Shown here one piece after another: positions 18,983-28,499 of a stretch of 64,000 nucleotides of DNA (position 1 is its first letter; each line of letters starts with the position of its first letter). The DNA is from Neoroseomonas alkaliterrae (lineage in GTDB: Bacteria; Pseudomonadota; Alphaproteobacteria; Acetobacterales; Acetobacteraceae): contig NZ_JACIJE010000012.1 in the NCBI RefSeq assembly GCF_014199195.1, positions 1 through 64,000 of the forward strand, given 5' to 3'. The translations under genes were made by a program, and so were the position numbers. The notes under the pieces are model-generated. The model worked only from the letters and a program-made list of their open reading frames with translations. It was not told the DNA's origin and did not search any database.

Positions 18983-19890
18983 GGCACCGGCCCGATGGAG
19001 AACAGGTTCTCCGGCGCGCGCACGAGGTCGTAGAGCAGGCCGAGCGCCACGCTCAGCACCAGCAGGCCGAGCAGGGCGCGCGTCTCCTCCCCGCGCAGCC
19101 GGGTGCCCATGGCGGCGCCGAACTGCGCCCCGGCCACGCCGCCGGCCAGCAGCAGCAGCGTCAGCACGATGTCCACGCTGCCCACCTGCAGCGCCTGCAG
19201 CAGCGTCACGTTGGCCGAGACGAACACGACCTGGAACAGCGAGGTGCCGATCACCACCGAGGTCGGCATGCCCAGCAGGTAGATCATGGCCGGCACCAGC
19301 ATGAAGCCGCCGCCCACGCCCATCACGGCGGAGAGGATGCCGATGCCGAAGCCCACCAGCAGCGGCGGCACGACCGAGATGTAGAGGCGCGACTTGCGGA
19401 ACCGCACCTTGAAGGGCAGGCCGTGCAGCCAGGTGTGCTCGTGCGCCTTGGCCACCGCGATGCCGGCGCGGCGGCGGAAGATGGCGCGCACGCTCTCGCG
19501 CACCATCAGCAGCCCGACGATGCCGAGCACGACGACGTAGAAGAGCGCCACCGCGAGGTCCACCTGCCCCGCCCGCCTCAGCGCCGCGAAGAGCTGCACG
19601 CCGAGCGCCGACCCCGCGAAGCCGCCCGCGAGCAGCACCACGCCCATGCGCGCATCCACGTTGTCGCGCCGCCATTGCGCGATGAGCCCCGAGACCGAGG
19701 CGCCGAGGGTCTGGTTCGCGCCCGAGGCCACCGCCACGGGGGAGGGGATGCCGATCAGGATGAGCAGCGGCGTCAGCAGGAAGCCCCCGCCCACGCCGAA
19801 CAGCCCCGACAGCCAGCCCACGCCGAAGCCGATGCCCAGCAGCAGCAGGGCATCCACACTCATCTCGGCGATCGGCAGGTAGACCTGCAC
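18979..19890 (-). CDS. tauE: Sulfite/organosulfonate exporter, TauE/SafE family
   Basis: 303 residues with about eight membrane helices in two inverted halves. Each half has the family motif: WLSGLFGVGGGFLLTPLLI near residue 30 and ILSAVMGVGGGFMLVPAMIY in the second half. A GTG start is chosen because this subfamily characteristically begins xQVYLPIAEMSV, and nothing upstream is conserved. A cytoplasmic loop with an arginine-rich FRRRAG and HEHTWLHGLPFKVRF joins the halves. It exports sulfite or sulfonates in characterised members. First gene of the operon with the TIGR02186 and Usp genes; divergent from the nucleotidase gene over 134 bases. Confidence 0.92.
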   Translation of the reverse strand: MQVYLPIAEMSVDALLLLGIGFGVGWLSGLFGVGGGFLLTPLLILIGIPSPVAVASGANQTLGASVSGLIAQWRRDNVDARMGVVLLAGGFAGSALGVQLFAALRRAGQVDLAVALFYVVVLGIVGLLMVRESVRAIFRRRAGIAVAKAHEHTWLHGLPFKVRFRKSRLYISVVPPLLVGFGIGILSAVMGVGGGFMLVPAMIYLLGMPTSVVIGTSLFQVVFVSANVTLLQALQVGSVDIVLTLLLLAGGVAGAQFGAAMGTRLRGEETRALLGLLVLSVALGLLYDLVRAPENLFSIGPVP

Positions 19891-20024
19891 CGCGTCCCGG
19901 CCCCGGTTGCTGCGAATCCTCGGTGCCACAGGGTTTGAACCCGGGCGGCGCGAGGGACAAGGGACAATCGCGCCCGGACGGGGCAGGATTGCGGCAGCCG
20001 CCCCACCATCCGGGACCCGCCCGC

Positions 20025-21611
20025 ATGATGCCCAGCCGCCGCGCCCTGCTCGCCGCCGCCCTCGCCGCCCCCGCGCTGCGCGCCGCGCGCGCCGAGACGG
20101 CGCACCGCATCCGCCTCGTCCATGTGAACGACTTCCACAGCCGGCACGAGCCGGTGGCGCGCGCGACCGGGGCGGCCTGCCGGGCCGACGCGCCCTGCCT
20201 CGGCGGCTCGGCGCGCCTGGCCGGCGCCATCGCGGCCGCCAGGGCCGAGGCCGCCGCCGCCGGGCGCGGCGTGGTCGCGGTGGATGCCGGCGACCAGTTC
20301 ATGGGCAGCCTGTTCTACACGCAGCATCGCGGCGCGGCGGAGCTCGCGGTGATGAAGGCCTGGGGCTGCGAGGCCATGGCGCCCGGCAACCACGAATTCG
20401 ACAACGGCCCGGCCAATTTCGCCCGCTTCGTCGAAGGGGCGGATTTCCCCATCCTCGCCGCGAATATCGAGGCGCGGGACGAACCCGCCCTGGCCGGCAG
20501 GCTGCGCCCGTGGTGGGAGACGCGCCGCGGCGGCGCGCGCATCGCCTTCATCGGGATCACCACGCCCGAGACGCCGCTGCTCTCCTCCCCCGGCCCGAAT
20601 CTCCGATTCACCGACCCGGCCGAGGCGGTGACGCGCGCCGTCGCCGCCATCCGCTCCGGGGGGCCGGCGACGGTGGTGCTCCTCTCCCACAGCGGGCTGC
20701 AGGCCGACCGGGCGCTGGCGCAGGCCACGGGCGGGGTGGACGTCATCATCGGGGGGCATTCGCACACGCTGCTCGCCGCCGAGCCGGATGCGGACGGTCC
20801 CTCCCCGCTGCTCGTGGACGGGCGGGACCGCGCGGTGCGGATCGTGCAGACCGGCGCCTATGGCCGCTTCCTCGGCATGCTCGACCTCGACCTCGCCGCG
20901 GATGGGCGGGTGGCGGCGACCGGCGGGGCCTGCGCGCCGGTCGGCACCGCCTTCCCGGAGGATGCCCGCGTCGCCGCCCTCATCGCCGAACTCGCCCGCC
21001 CGCTCGAGGAGACGCGGCGGCGCGTGGTCGGCACGCTGCCCGCGCCGCTCGGCAATGCGGAATGCCGGCGCGGGGAATGCCTGCTCGGCAACATCGTCGC
21101 CGAGGCGCTGCTTGCCCGCGCGCAGGGGGCGGAGATCGCCATCACCAATGGCGGCGGGCTGCGCGCAGGCCTGCCCGGCGGCGCGGTCACCTATGGCGAC
21201 GTGCTGACCACCCTGCCCTTCGGCAACACGCTGGCGCTGATGGGCCTGCGCGGGGCGGATGTCGCGGCGGCGCTGGAGAACGGGCTGTCCCAGGGCGCCG
21301 GCACGGCGGGCCGCTTCCCGCAGGTCGCGGGGCTGCGCTTCGCCTGGGACCCGACGGCGCCGCCCGGGGCGCGCCTGCGCGGGGTCGAGGTCGCCGAGGG
21401 CGGGCGCTTCGTCCCGCTCGACCCCGGCCGGGTCTATCGCGTCGCCACCAACGACTTCATGCGCCGCGGCGGCGACGGCTACGCGGCGTTCCGCGACCGC
21501 GCCCTCGACCCCTATGACGGCGGCGTGCTGCTCGAGGAGGCGCTGGCCGACTTCATCGCCTCGGGCCGCGCGGCGGCGGTGCGGCTGGACGGGCGCATCG
21601 CCGTGCGCTGA
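20025..21611 (+). CDS. 5'-nucleotidase/UDP-sugar diphosphatase family protein (UshA-like)
   Basis: 528 residues. A signal peptide ([20 protein letters not shown]) sends it to the periplasm. The N-terminal metallophosphatase domain has the two-metal motifs [27 protein letters not shown] and IIGGHSHT. The C-terminal 5'-nucleotidase domain has the family stretch [14 protein letters not shown], then [16 protein letters not shown] and the terminal [19 protein letters not shown]. All metal ligands are present. It hydrolyses extracellular nucleotides for phosphate and nucleoside salvage. The start is the first of two adjacent ATGs, with GGGAC about 9 bases upstream. Confidence 0.93.
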   Translation: MMPSRRALLAAALAAPALRAARAETAHRIRLVHVNDFHSRHEPVARATGAACRADAPCLGGSARLAGAIAAARAEAAAAGRGVVAVDAGDQFMGSLFYTQHRGAAELAVMKAWGCEAMAPGNHEFDNGPANFARFVEGADFPILAANIEARDEPALAGRLRPWWETRRGGARIAFIGITTPETPLLSSPGPNLRFTDPAEAVTRAVAAIRSGGPATVVLLSHSGLQADRALAQATGGVDVIIGGHSHTLLAAEPDADGPSPLLVDGRDRAVRIVQTGAYGRFLGMLDLDLAADGRVAATGGACAPVGTAFPEDARVAALIAELARPLEETRRRVVGTLPAPLGNAECRRGECLLGNIVAEALLARAQGAEIAITNGGGLRAGLPGGAVTYGDVLTTLPFGNTLALMGLRGADVAAALENGLSQGAGTAGRFPQVAGLRFAWDPTAPPGARLRGVEVAEGGRFVPLDPGRVYRVATNDFMRRGGDGYAAFRDRALDPYDGGVLLEEALADFIASGRAAAVRLDGRIAVR

Positions 21612-21700
21612 GCCCCGCGCGCCGCAGGAAGCGGTTGCGGAGGCGGATCGCCCTCGGGCTATCCTCGCTGCGGGCAAGACGCCCGTGGGGAGGTCGCCGC

Positions 21701-22393
21701 ATGGCACCGAAACTGGCCGCCGAGTTCATCGGCACGCTCTGGCTCACGCTCGGGGGATGCGGCTCGGCCGTGCTCGCCGCCGCCTTCCCGGAGGTCGGGA
21801 TCGGGCTGCTCGGCGTCTCCTTCGCCTTCGGGCTGACCGTGCTGACCATGGCCTATGCGATCGGCCATGTCTCGGGCTGCCACCTGAACCCGGCGGTGAC
21901 ACTCGGCCTGGTGGCGGCGGGGCGGTTCCCGGGCAGCCAGGCCATTCCCTACATCTTCGTGCAGGTGCTGGGCGCGATCGCGGCGGCGGGCATCCTCTGG
22001 GCCATCGCCACCGGCAAGCCGGGCTTCGAGGTGGGCGGCTTCGCGGCCAACGGCTTCGGGGAGCATTCGCCCGGCAAGTATTCGATGAACGCCGCGCTGC
22101 TGACCGAAGTGGTGATGACCTTTTTCTTCCTCGTCATCATCCTCGGCGCGACGCATCCGCAGGCGCCCAAGGGCTTCGCCCCCATCGCCATCGGCCTCGG
22201 CCTGACGCTGATCCACCTGATCTCGATCCCGGTCACCAACACCTCGGTCAATCCCGCGCGCAGCACGGGCCCGGCGCTGGTGGTGGGCGGCTGGGCGCTG
22301 CAGCAGCTCTGGCTGTTCTGGGTGGCGCCGATCCTCGGCGCGGTGCTGGCCGGCGTCGCCTCCCGCACCCTCTGGCCGGACGACCGCCAGTAG
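21701..22393 (+). CDS. aqpZ: Aquaporin Z
   Basis: 230 residues, six helices and two half-helices. The two NPA boxes are at 63-65 ([11 protein letters not shown]) and 184-186 ([13 protein letters not shown]). The Arg after the second NPA and His in IHLISIPV give the narrow water-selective ar/R filter of AqpZ. N-terminal [20 protein letters not shown] is also typical. GGGGAGG lies 7 bases before the ATG. Expected to pass water across the inner membrane; no linked osmoregulatory gene. Confidence 0.95.
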   Translation: MAPKLAAEFIGTLWLTLGGCGSAVLAAAFPEVGIGLLGVSFAFGLTVLTMAYAIGHVSGCHLNPAVTLGLVAAGRFPGSQAIPYIFVQVLGAIAAAGILWAIATGKPGFEVGGFAANGFGEHSPGKYSMNAALLTEVVMTFFFLVIILGATHPQAPKGFAPIAIGLGLTLIHLISIPVTNTSVNPARSTGPALVVGGWALQQLWLFWVAPILGAVLAGVASRTLWPDDRQ

Positions 22394-22426
22394 GCGGCAC
22401 GCGCGAGGGCTGGCAGGCTCGCGGCG

Positions 22427-23191
22427 ATGGACGCCCCGCCGCTCAACCCGCATCCCACCCTCGCCCCGCGCCTGCTGATGGGCGTGGTGGTGCCCGCCAC
22501 CAACGTGACCACCGAGGCGGAGATGGACGACCTCCGCCCGCATGGCGTCATCAACGCCACCGCGCGCATCGCCAACCCCGACGCCGCCGTCGCCTCGGAC
22601 GCCGATGCGGCCGTGGTGCGCGCGGCGATGGTGGCGGGGCTGATGGGCGCGCTCGACACGCTGGCGCCGGCGCGGCCCGGGCATGTCGTGATCGGCGTGA
22701 TGGTGGAGAATTTCGTCGGCGGCGGCGCGGCGGGCGAGGCATTGCTGGCCGAGGCGGCGGCGCGCATCGGCTGCCCGGTCAGCGCGCCGACCCAGGCGAG
22801 CCTCGCCGCGCTCGCCGCCCTCGACGTGCGCAGCGTCGCGCTGCTGACGCCCTTCTTCCCCGCCGGCGACGCCGCGGCGAAGGCCTTCCTCGAGGAGGCG
22901 GGCATCGCCGTGCCGCGCGTGCTCGGCCTGCGCGCGCCGGGGCCCGCGGCGATCGGGCGCGTGACGGCGCAGCGCCTGCGCGAGGCGGTGCGCGACCTCG
23001 ACGGGCCGGACGTGCAGGCCATCCTGCAGGTCGGCACCAACCTGCCCTTCGCGGCGGTGGCGCGCGAGGCGGAGGCCGCGCTCGGCAAGCCGGTGCTGGC
23101 GACCAATCCGGTGACCTACTGGCACGCGCTGCGCCGCGCCGGGATCGCCGAGCGGATCCCGGGCGCGGGGCGGCTCTTCGCGCTCGCCTAG
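22427..23191 (+). CDS. Asp/Glu racemase-superfamily protein (maleate isomerase/arylmalonate decarboxylase-like) lacking the catalytic cysteines
   Basis: 254 residues. N-terminal MGVVVPATNVTTEAEMDDLRP and C-terminal LATNPVTYWHALRRAGI place it in the maleate isomerase/arylmalonate decarboxylase branch of the Asp/Glu racemase fold. In active members a Cys sits in each pseudo-symmetric half; here the first site reads VMVENFVGGGA and the second ILQVGTNLPF, where the usual C-T-N is G-T-N. The only Cys (RIGCPVSAP) lies at a non-catalytic position. Hence it may bind a dicarboxylate-like ligand or use other chemistry. It follows aqpZ by 33 bases and its stop overlaps the convergent gene by 4. Confidence 0.8.
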   Translation: MDAPPLNPHPTLAPRLLMGVVVPATNVTTEAEMDDLRPHGVINATARIANPDAAVASDADAAVVRAAMVAGLMGALDTLAPARPGHVVIGVMVENFVGGGAAGEALLAEAAARIGCPVSAPTQASLAALAALDVRSVALLTPFFPAGDAAAKAFLEEAGIAVPRVLGLRAPGPAAIGRVTAQRLREAVRDLDGPDVQAILQVGTNLPFAAVAREAEAALGKPVLATNPVTYWHALRRAGIAERIPGAGRLFALA

Positions 23192-23727
23192 ATGAAGATG
23201 CTCTTGAGCAGCCAGACCGCGAGATAGACCAGGATGGCGACGCCGATCACCGCCAGGGTGAAGGTCAGCGCCTTCTCCTGCGGCACGCGCATGACGATCG
23301 GCACGCCGCGATAGAGGGTGTAGAGGGCGTAGATCGCGCCTGCCAGCGCCACCAGCCCGCCCAGGATCGGGATGATGATGGCCCCGCCCGCCACCCAGGC
23401 CGCGGTCGGGTAGAAGGCGGCGAGCTTCAGCGCCGCCTGGCCGTCCTGCGGGCCGCCGAAGCTCGGCGCCAGCGCCTCGATGATCTTCGCCATCACGATC
23501 ACGCCGATCAGCGCCAGCACGTAGCTGACGATCGCGTTGGTGATCGCGCCGAAGAAGAAGCCGAGGGCCATCATCAGCAGCATCCCGGCGATGGCCGGGA
23601 TGGCGGCGAGGATCATCACGTAGCGCGTGAAGACCGGCACGAGTTCCACCGGCTCGGCCGCGATGGTCCGCCATTCCTGATCGGGCGCGAGGATCATCCC
23701 CTTCACGCGCGCGATGAGCTCGTTCAT
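23188..23727 (-). CDS. Yip1-domain inner membrane protein
   Basis: 179 residues with about five membrane helices. The start MNELIARVKGMILAPDQEWRTIA, with its W near residue 19, and GVIVMAKIIEALAPSFGG fit the bacterial Yip1 family (Pfam Yip1), membrane proteins of unknown function. The C-terminal part has the family sequence LYTLYRGVPIVMRVP followed by a last helix ending LLKSIFI. The ATG chosen gives the conserved soluble N-terminus. Monocistronic, overlapping the end of the convergent racemase-like gene. Confidence 0.85.
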   Translation of the reverse strand: MNELIARVKGMILAPDQEWRTIAAEPVELVPVFTRYVMILAAIPAIAGMLLMMALGFFFGAITNAIVSYVLALIGVIVMAKIIEALAPSFGGPQDGQAALKLAAFYPTAAWVAGGAIIIPILGGLVALAGAIYALYTLYRGVPIVMRVPQEKALTFTLAVIGVAILVYLAVWLLKSIFI

Positions 23728-23836
23728 GCCGCCCCCCTCGGGTGGTTCATTGCCCGGCCGATACTGCGCAGGCGGAGCGCGTCGGGGCAAGCCCGCCGCG
23801 CTTCTCCGCGCCGCCGGCATCTGCCAGCCTGCGCCG

Positions 23837-25105
23837 ATGCCCGAATCGGCCCCGCTCCGCTGGCGCGACCGGCGCTTCCTGGTGCTGCTCGCGCTCGGCT
23901 TCTCGGCCGGCGTGCCGCTGCCGCTCACGGCCTTCACGCTGCGCCAGTGGTTCGCCGAATCCGGCGTCTCGCTGGCCGCGATCGGCCTGACGGCGCTGAT
24001 CGGGCTCGCCTATTCCCTGAAATTCCTGTGGGCGCCGGTGCTCGACCATGCGGCCGCGCCGCTCTTCCGCCGCTGGGGGCGGCGGCGCGGCTGGCTCGCG
24101 AGCATCCAGCCCGCGCTCGCGCTGGCCATCCTCGCCCTCGGCCTGACCGACCCTGCGGCCGATGCGACCCTCACCGTCATGGTCGCCGTCGCAGTGGCCT
24201 TCCTCTCCGCGAGCCAGGACATCGTGGTGGATGCCTACCGCATCGAGGCGCTGGCCGAGCGCGAGCAGGGCTACGGCCTCGCCTGCTATGTCTGGGGCTA
24301 TCGGGGCGCGCTGCTCGCGGCCGGGGGCGGGGCGCTGGCCATGGCCGAGTTCGGCGGCTGGTCCTTCGCCTTCGCCATGTGCGCGGCGATGATCGGGGTG
24401 GGCTTCGCGGCCACCATCGCTGCCCCCGAGCCAGGCCGCCCCCCGCCCGAAGCCCCGCCCGGCTGGGGCGCGCGGCTGCGCATCGCGGTGGTCGAGCCCT
24501 TCGCGGATTTCGTGCGCCGGCGCCACTGGTTCGTCATCCTCGCCTTCGTCGCGCTGTTCAAGCTGGGCGAGGCGCTGGCCGGGATCATGACGCCCTCCTT
24601 CTACCGCGCGCTCGGCTTCTCGCGGCTCGAGGTCGCCTCGGTCTCCTCGGTCTTCGGGCTGTTCGCGACACTCGCCGGGGCGCTGGCGGGCGGCTGGCTG
24701 GTCGCGCGGATCGGCACCGCGCGGGCGCTGATCCTGACCGGCCTCGGCCAGATGCTGTCGAACCTGATGTATGTCGCCCTCTACTACGCGGGGCACGACA
24801 TAGGCTGGCTGTTCGCCCAGGTCGGGATCGAGAACTTCACCGACGGGCTCGCCGATGCGGCCTTCATCACCTACCTCTCGGCCCTGACGAGCCGCGCCTT
24901 CACGGCGACGCAGTATGCGCTGCTCTCCTCCCTCGCCGCCGTGCCGCTGCGCACGCTGGGCGCGAGTTCGGGCTGGCTTGCGGAAATGCTCGGCTGGCCG
25001 GCCTTCTTCCTGATGACGACCTTCGCCGCAGTGCCGGCCATGGCGATCATGCTGTGGCTGCTCAGGCACCTGCCGCCCCCCGCACCGCCCGAGGACCGGA
25101 GATGA
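23837..25105 (+). CDS. AmpG-like MFS permease
   Basis: 422 residues, about twelve helices. LGFSAGVPLPLTAFTLRQWF at the N-terminus, SLKFLWAPVLDH in the first loop and ASQDIVVDAYRIEAL in helix 4 are diagnostic of AmpG/PAT-type transporters, which import muropeptides (GlcNAc-anhydro-MurNAc peptides) for cell-wall recycling. Later signatures (FKLGEALAGIMTPSFYRALGF, YLSALTSRAFTATQYALLSS) also match. The downstream DUF486 gene starts inside its stop codon, so both are cotranslated. No ampC or amidase is next to it. Confidence 0.9.
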   Translation: MPESAPLRWRDRRFLVLLALGFSAGVPLPLTAFTLRQWFAESGVSLAAIGLTALIGLAYSLKFLWAPVLDHAAAPLFRRWGRRRGWLASIQPALALAILALGLTDPAADATLTVMVAVAVAFLSASQDIVVDAYRIEALAEREQGYGLACYVWGYRGALLAAGGGALAMAEFGGWSFAFAMCAAMIGVGFAATIAAPEPGRPPPEAPPGWGARLRIAVVEPFADFVRRRHWFVILAFVALFKLGEALAGIMTPSFYRALGFSRLEVASVSSVFGLFATLAGALAGGWLVARIGTARALILTGLGQMLSNLMYVALYYAGHDIGWLFAQVGIENFTDGLADAAFITYLSALTSRAFTATQYALLSSLAAVPLRTLGASSGWLAEMLGWPAFFLMTTFAAVPAMAIMLWLLRHLPPPAPPEDRR

Positions 25106-25446
25106 GCCCCTGGATCGCAACCCCGCTGCTGCTGATCGCCTCGAACATCCTGATGACCTTCGCCTGGTACGGGCACCTCAAGGCGCCGTCCTGGCCGCTG
25201 TGGATGGCGGTGCTGGTCTCCTGGGGGATCGCCTTCTTCGAATACTGCCTCGCCGTGCCGGCCAACCGCATCGGCTTCGGCACCTTCACCGGGCAGCAGC
25301 TCAAGGTGATGCAGGAGGTCATCACCATCGCCGTCTTCGCCGTATTCAGCGTGCTCTATCTCGGCGAGACGCTGCGCTGGAACTTCCTCGCCGCCGGGGC
25401 GTGCCTCGTGGCGGCGGTGGTGTTCATCTTCCTGCCGGTGGAGTGA
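25102..25446 (+). CDS. DUF486/DMT-family small membrane protein
   Basis: 114 residues with four helices. The sequence LLIASNILMTFAWYGHLK, SWGIAFFEYCLAVPANRIG and QLKVMQEVITIAVFAVFS is the DUF486 family, a four-helix relative of drug/metabolite transporters. The ATG overlaps the AmpG-like stop (ATGA). Function unknown. Confidence 0.9.
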   Translation: MSPWIATPLLLIASNILMTFAWYGHLKAPSWPLWMAVLVSWGIAFFEYCLAVPANRIGFGTFTGQQLKVMQEVITIAVFAVFSVLYLGETLRWNFLAAGACLVAAVVFIFLPVE

Positions 25447-25494
25447 GCAGGCAATATCGGCAGCCGGGCTCGCCGCCCGTCCGGAGGGAAACGA

Positions 25495-26376
25495 ATGCAC
25501 TGGAGGCTGCAGATCCTGCGCGGAACCCTCTATTCGCAGGTGCCGTTCTCTGCCCAGCTCCGGGCGCTCAAGCGCAAGCTCCGCCCCCCATCAGGCGAGG
25601 GCAGGAATGCGCGTTATGCGGTTGCCGACGGGCTTCATCAGATCGCCCTTCTGCGCCGGGCGGGGGTGCCGTTCACCGGCACCGTCCTGGAAATGGGGAC
25701 AGGCTGGCTGCCGATCATTCCAATCATCTACGCGGCCGCCGGATTCGAACGCTTCATTCTGACCGACACCGAGGCGCTCCTGCTGCCTTCCGGGCTGGAC
25801 ATTGCCGTCGGCGCGGTACGCCGGCGGCTGCCTCTGGTCAGTCAAGGACTGGGGCTGACGGAACGCGAGACCGCCGACGCGCTGGATCGGCCGCTTCGTT
25901 ACGAGTACCGCGCGCCCTGGCGGCCCTCCCTCGCCGACGAGGCCAGCGCCGATGGCCTGTTCTCGCGCTGCGTCTTCGAACATGTCCGGCCGGCCGAGAT
26001 CGAGGAATTTCTCCGCGAGGCACGCCGGATAGTCCGGCCCGGTGGCTGGATGTGCCACACCGTGGACAACGGCGACCATTGGGCACACATTAATCCGCAG
26101 CGCAGCCGGGTGGCGTTCCTGGCTTGGCGATCGGGCAGCCTGGTCGAGCGCTTCGCCGCTCTCAATCACTACGGATACAACAATCGTCTGCGGCACGCGG
26201 ACTATCTGGACATGTTCCGTCGGACGGGATGGGAAGTCGTGCTCTCGGAGGGCGTCCCGGACGAAGCAAGCCTTGCCGACCTCGCGCGGATGCGGCTCGC
26301 GCCTCCTTTCGATGCGCGGGATCACCGCGACCTCGCAATCCTCTCGTCCCATTTCGTGCTGCGCAATCCCGCATGA
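25495..26376 (+). CDS. SAM-dependent methyltransferase, class I
   Basis: 293 residues. Motif I is VLEMGTGWLPIIP (64-76), the acidic end of strand 2 is in ILTDTE (D91), and FSRCVFEHV followed by FLREARRIVRPGG is the post-motif region of Methyltransf_11 enzymes. A basic N-terminal stretch (LRALKRKLRPP) and long C-terminal extension with NHYGYNNRLRHADYLDMFRRTG resemble methyltransferases of surface-sugar biosynthesis. A GGAGGG Shine-Dalgarno sequence precedes the ATG. Wobble positions are less GC-rich than in flanking genes, suggesting acquisition. It stands alone among unrelated genes. Confidence 0.8.
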   Translation: MHWRLQILRGTLYSQVPFSAQLRALKRKLRPPSGEGRNARYAVADGLHQIALLRRAGVPFTGTVLEMGTGWLPIIPIIYAAAGFERFILTDTEALLLPSGLDIAVGAVRRRLPLVSQGLGLTERETADALDRPLRYEYRAPWRPSLADEASADGLFSRCVFEHVRPAEIEEFLREARRIVRPGGWMCHTVDNGDHWAHINPQRSRVAFLAWRSGSLVERFAALNHYGYNNRLRHADYLDMFRRTGWEVVLSEGVPDEASLADLARMRLAPPFDARDHRDLAILSSHFVLRNPA

Positions 26377-26435
26377 CGGCTGGCTTGCGTCCAATGCAAC
26401 GCGTCGTCTCATTCGGCCGCTGATCGGAGAGTCCC

Positions 26436-27542
26436 ATGCGCGTCGGTGTCCCGAAGGAAGTCAAGGTCCACGAATACCGCGTGGGCCTCGTGCCCGGATC
26501 GGTCCGCGAACTGGTCCTGAACGGGCACGAGGTGCTCGTCGAGACCGGCGCGGGCGCGGCCATCGGCTTTCCCGACGAGGCCTACCTCGCCGCCGGGGCG
26601 CGCATCGCACCGGATGCGGCGACGGTCTTCGCCGAGGCGGAGCTCATCGTGAAGGTCAAGGAACCGCAGCCCTTCGAATGGGCACGGCTGAAGCCCGGCC
26701 AGGTGCTCTTCACCTATCTTCATCTCGCCCCCGATCCCGCCCAGGCGAAGGGGCTGATGGAGAGCGGCTGCACCGCCATCGCCTACGAGACGGTCACCGA
26801 CGCGCAGGGCGGCCTGCCGCTGCTCGCGCCCATGAGCGAGGTGGCCGGGCGCATGGCCGTGCAGGTGGGCGCGCGCTGCCTCGAGAAGGAGGCCGGCGGC
26901 TCCGGCATCCTGCTCTCCGGCGTGCCGGGCGTGGCGCCCGGGCGCGTCGTCATCATCGGCGGCGGCGTGGTGGGATCCAACGCGGCGCGCATCGCCAACG
27001 GGATGCGCGCCCATGTCACGGTGCTGGACCGCAACCCGCGCGTGCTGGCCGCGCTCGACATCGAGTTCAACGGGCTGGTGGACACGCTCTTCGCCACGCG
27101 CGATGCGATCGAGCGCGCCGTGCTGGAGGCCGACCTCGTGATCGGCGCGGTGCTGGTGCCCGGCGCTGCCGCGCCGCGGCTTGTCAGCCGCGAGACGGTG
27201 GCGCGCATGCGCCCGGGCAGCGTGATGGTGGACGTCGCGATAGACCAGGGCGGCTGCTTCGAGACCTCCCGCCCCACCACCCATGCCGAGCCGACCTATG
27301 TGGTGGACGGCGTCGTGCATTACTGCGTCACCAACATGCCGGGCGCGGTCGCGCGCACCTCGGCGGTGGCGCTGAACAACGCGACGCTGCCCTTCACGCT
27401 GCAGATCGCGCAGATGGGCTGGCGGCGCGCGGCCGAGGCGAGCCCGCACCTCGCGGCCGGGGTGAACGTGCATGCCGGCGCGGTGACGCATCCCGCGGTG
27501 GCCGCGGCGCTCGGCCTGCCGCTCGGGACGCTCGGGCCATGA
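26436..27542 (+). CDS. ald: Alanine dehydrogenase
   Basis: 368 residues, the standard length. [20 protein letters not shown] contains the substrate-binding Arg; the catalytic Lys lies in [12 protein letters not shown] and the catalytic His in FTYLHLAPD. The NAD domain has [18 protein letters not shown], and [19 protein letters not shown] carries the conserved Asp. It interconverts L-alanine and pyruvate plus ammonia with NAD. GGAGA lies upstream of the ATG. The next gene's ATG overlaps its TGA by 4 bases. Confidence 0.97.
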   Translation: MRVGVPKEVKVHEYRVGLVPGSVRELVLNGHEVLVETGAGAAIGFPDEAYLAAGARIAPDAATVFAEAELIVKVKEPQPFEWARLKPGQVLFTYLHLAPDPAQAKGLMESGCTAIAYETVTDAQGGLPLLAPMSEVAGRMAVQVGARCLEKEAGGSGILLSGVPGVAPGRVVIIGGGVVGSNAARIANGMRAHVTVLDRNPRVLAALDIEFNGLVDTLFATRDAIERAVLEADLVIGAVLVPGAAAPRLVSRETVARMRPGSVMVDVAIDQGGCFETSRPTTHAEPTYVVDGVVHYCVTNMPGAVARTSAVALNNATLPFTLQIAQMGWRRAAEASPHLAAGVNVHAGAVTHPAVAAALGLPLGTLGP

Positions 27543-28066
27543 CGGCGCCGATCGAGATCCGCCTCGGCAGCCCCGCGCAGCTCTTCAACACGCTCGATCC
27601 CACGCCCTTCCGCGAAGGCGACCTCGCCACCGAGGCGGAGGAGTACATCCTCGACTGGGCGGGGGAGCTGCCGCCCAAGGCGCCGCTCGCCATCGTGCTG
27701 CACCTGCCGCCGGCCGAGGCCGCGACGCCGGCCGCCGCCGCGCTGCCCACCGCCGTCACCGGGCACTTCGCCCGCCGCGCCGAGGCCGCGACGCGCGACC
27801 TGCGGCGCAACTTCCGCGAGGGGCGCACCGCGCTTGCGGTCGGGCTCGCCATCCTCGCCGCCTGCCTCGGCATCGCGCTCCTGCTCACGCCGGAGGGCGA
27901 GGCGCGCGGCCTCGCGCGCTTCGTGCAGGAGAGCTTCGTCATCGTGGGCTGGGTCGCGCTGTGGAAGCCGGCCGAGATCCTGCTCTACGATTGGCTGCCC
28001 ATCGCGCGGAAGCGGGCGCTGTTCCGCCGCCTCGCGGCCGCGCCGGTGCGTATTGCCGCGGACTGA
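27539..28066 (+). CDS. Conserved membrane-anchored protein of unknown function
   Basis: 175 residues. A soluble N-terminal part (IEIRLGSPAQLFNTLDPTPF, then EGDLATEAEEYILDWAGEL) precedes two membrane helices (ALAVGLAILAACLGIALLL and FVIVGWVALWKPAEILLYDW) and a basic cytoplasmic tail. I have seen this architecture as an unnamed conserved protein but cannot attach a function. ATGA overlap with ald means cotranslation. Its stop is back to back with that of the convergent NTF2-like gene (TGATCA). Confidence 0.75.
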   Translation: MTAPIEIRLGSPAQLFNTLDPTPFREGDLATEAEEYILDWAGELPPKAPLAIVLHLPPAEAATPAAAALPTAVTGHFARRAEAATRDLRRNFREGRTALAVGLAILAACLGIALLLTPEGEARGLARFVQESFVIVGWVALWKPAEILLYDWLPIARKRALFRRLAAAPVRIAAD

Positions 28067-28465
28067 TCAGCCGATCCGGCGCCAGCCTTCATAGACCGTC
28101 TCGCACGCGATGCGGCCGTCGCGCATGGCGAAAAGGTGCAGCAGCCGCATCTCGACCAGGCTGCCGACGGGCAGCGGCGCGTTGGCGACACCCGCCCCGG
28201 TCAGGCGGAAACGCACGGTGCAGTCGTCCACGACATGATCGGCGGTGGCGAAGCGCGTGCCTGGCGTGATCTCGACATCGGCCATGGAGGCGAACATCGC
28301 GCGGTAGTTGGCCTCGATCGCCTCGCGGGTGGTCAGGCGCAGCCCGCGCGTCGGCATCTCGAGCACGATGTCGTCGGTGTAGAGGCCCATCACCAGGGCG
28401 GGGTCGCGCGCCTCGTCGCGGATATGCGCCTCGACTGTGGCGAGGTTGCGGGCGATCGGATCCAT
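28067..28465 (-). CDS. NTF2-like / SnoaL-type small protein
   Basis: 132 residues with one NTF2-like cone fold: N-terminal helices (NLATVEAHIRDEARDPALVM), YTDDIVLEMP, then AIEANYRAMFASMADVEI, and beta strands ending in GRIACETVYEGWRRIG. Members are ketosteroid-isomerase-like enzymes, dehydratases or ligand-binding proteins; here an Asp in YTDDIV and polar cavity residues could allow catalysis, but the reaction is unknown. It is divergent from a marR gene, with a palindromic site between them, so it is the probable target of that repressor. Confidence 0.82.
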   Translation of the reverse strand: MDPIARNLATVEAHIRDEARDPALVMGLYTDDIVLEMPTRGLRLTTREAIEANYRAMFASMADVEITPGTRFATADHVVDDCTVRFRLTGAGVANAPLPVGSLVEMRLLHLFAMRDGRIACETVYEGWRRIG

Positions 28466-28499
28466 CGGAGCCTCTTTCGTCAGGGGGACTGACGATTGA

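Noticed and set aside
21259-25446. 1395-codon plus-strand frame spanning several genes
   Set aside because: Only its last 114 codons (from 25102) are a real gene, the DUF486 protein; the rest is out of frame with four supported genes.
26436-28066. Transhydrogenase alpha subunit instead of alanine dehydrogenase
   Set aside because: N-terminal KExxxxExRV is shared, but the length, catalytic Lys/His pair and lack of membrane helices in the first gene fit Ald; the second gene is unrelated to PntAB.
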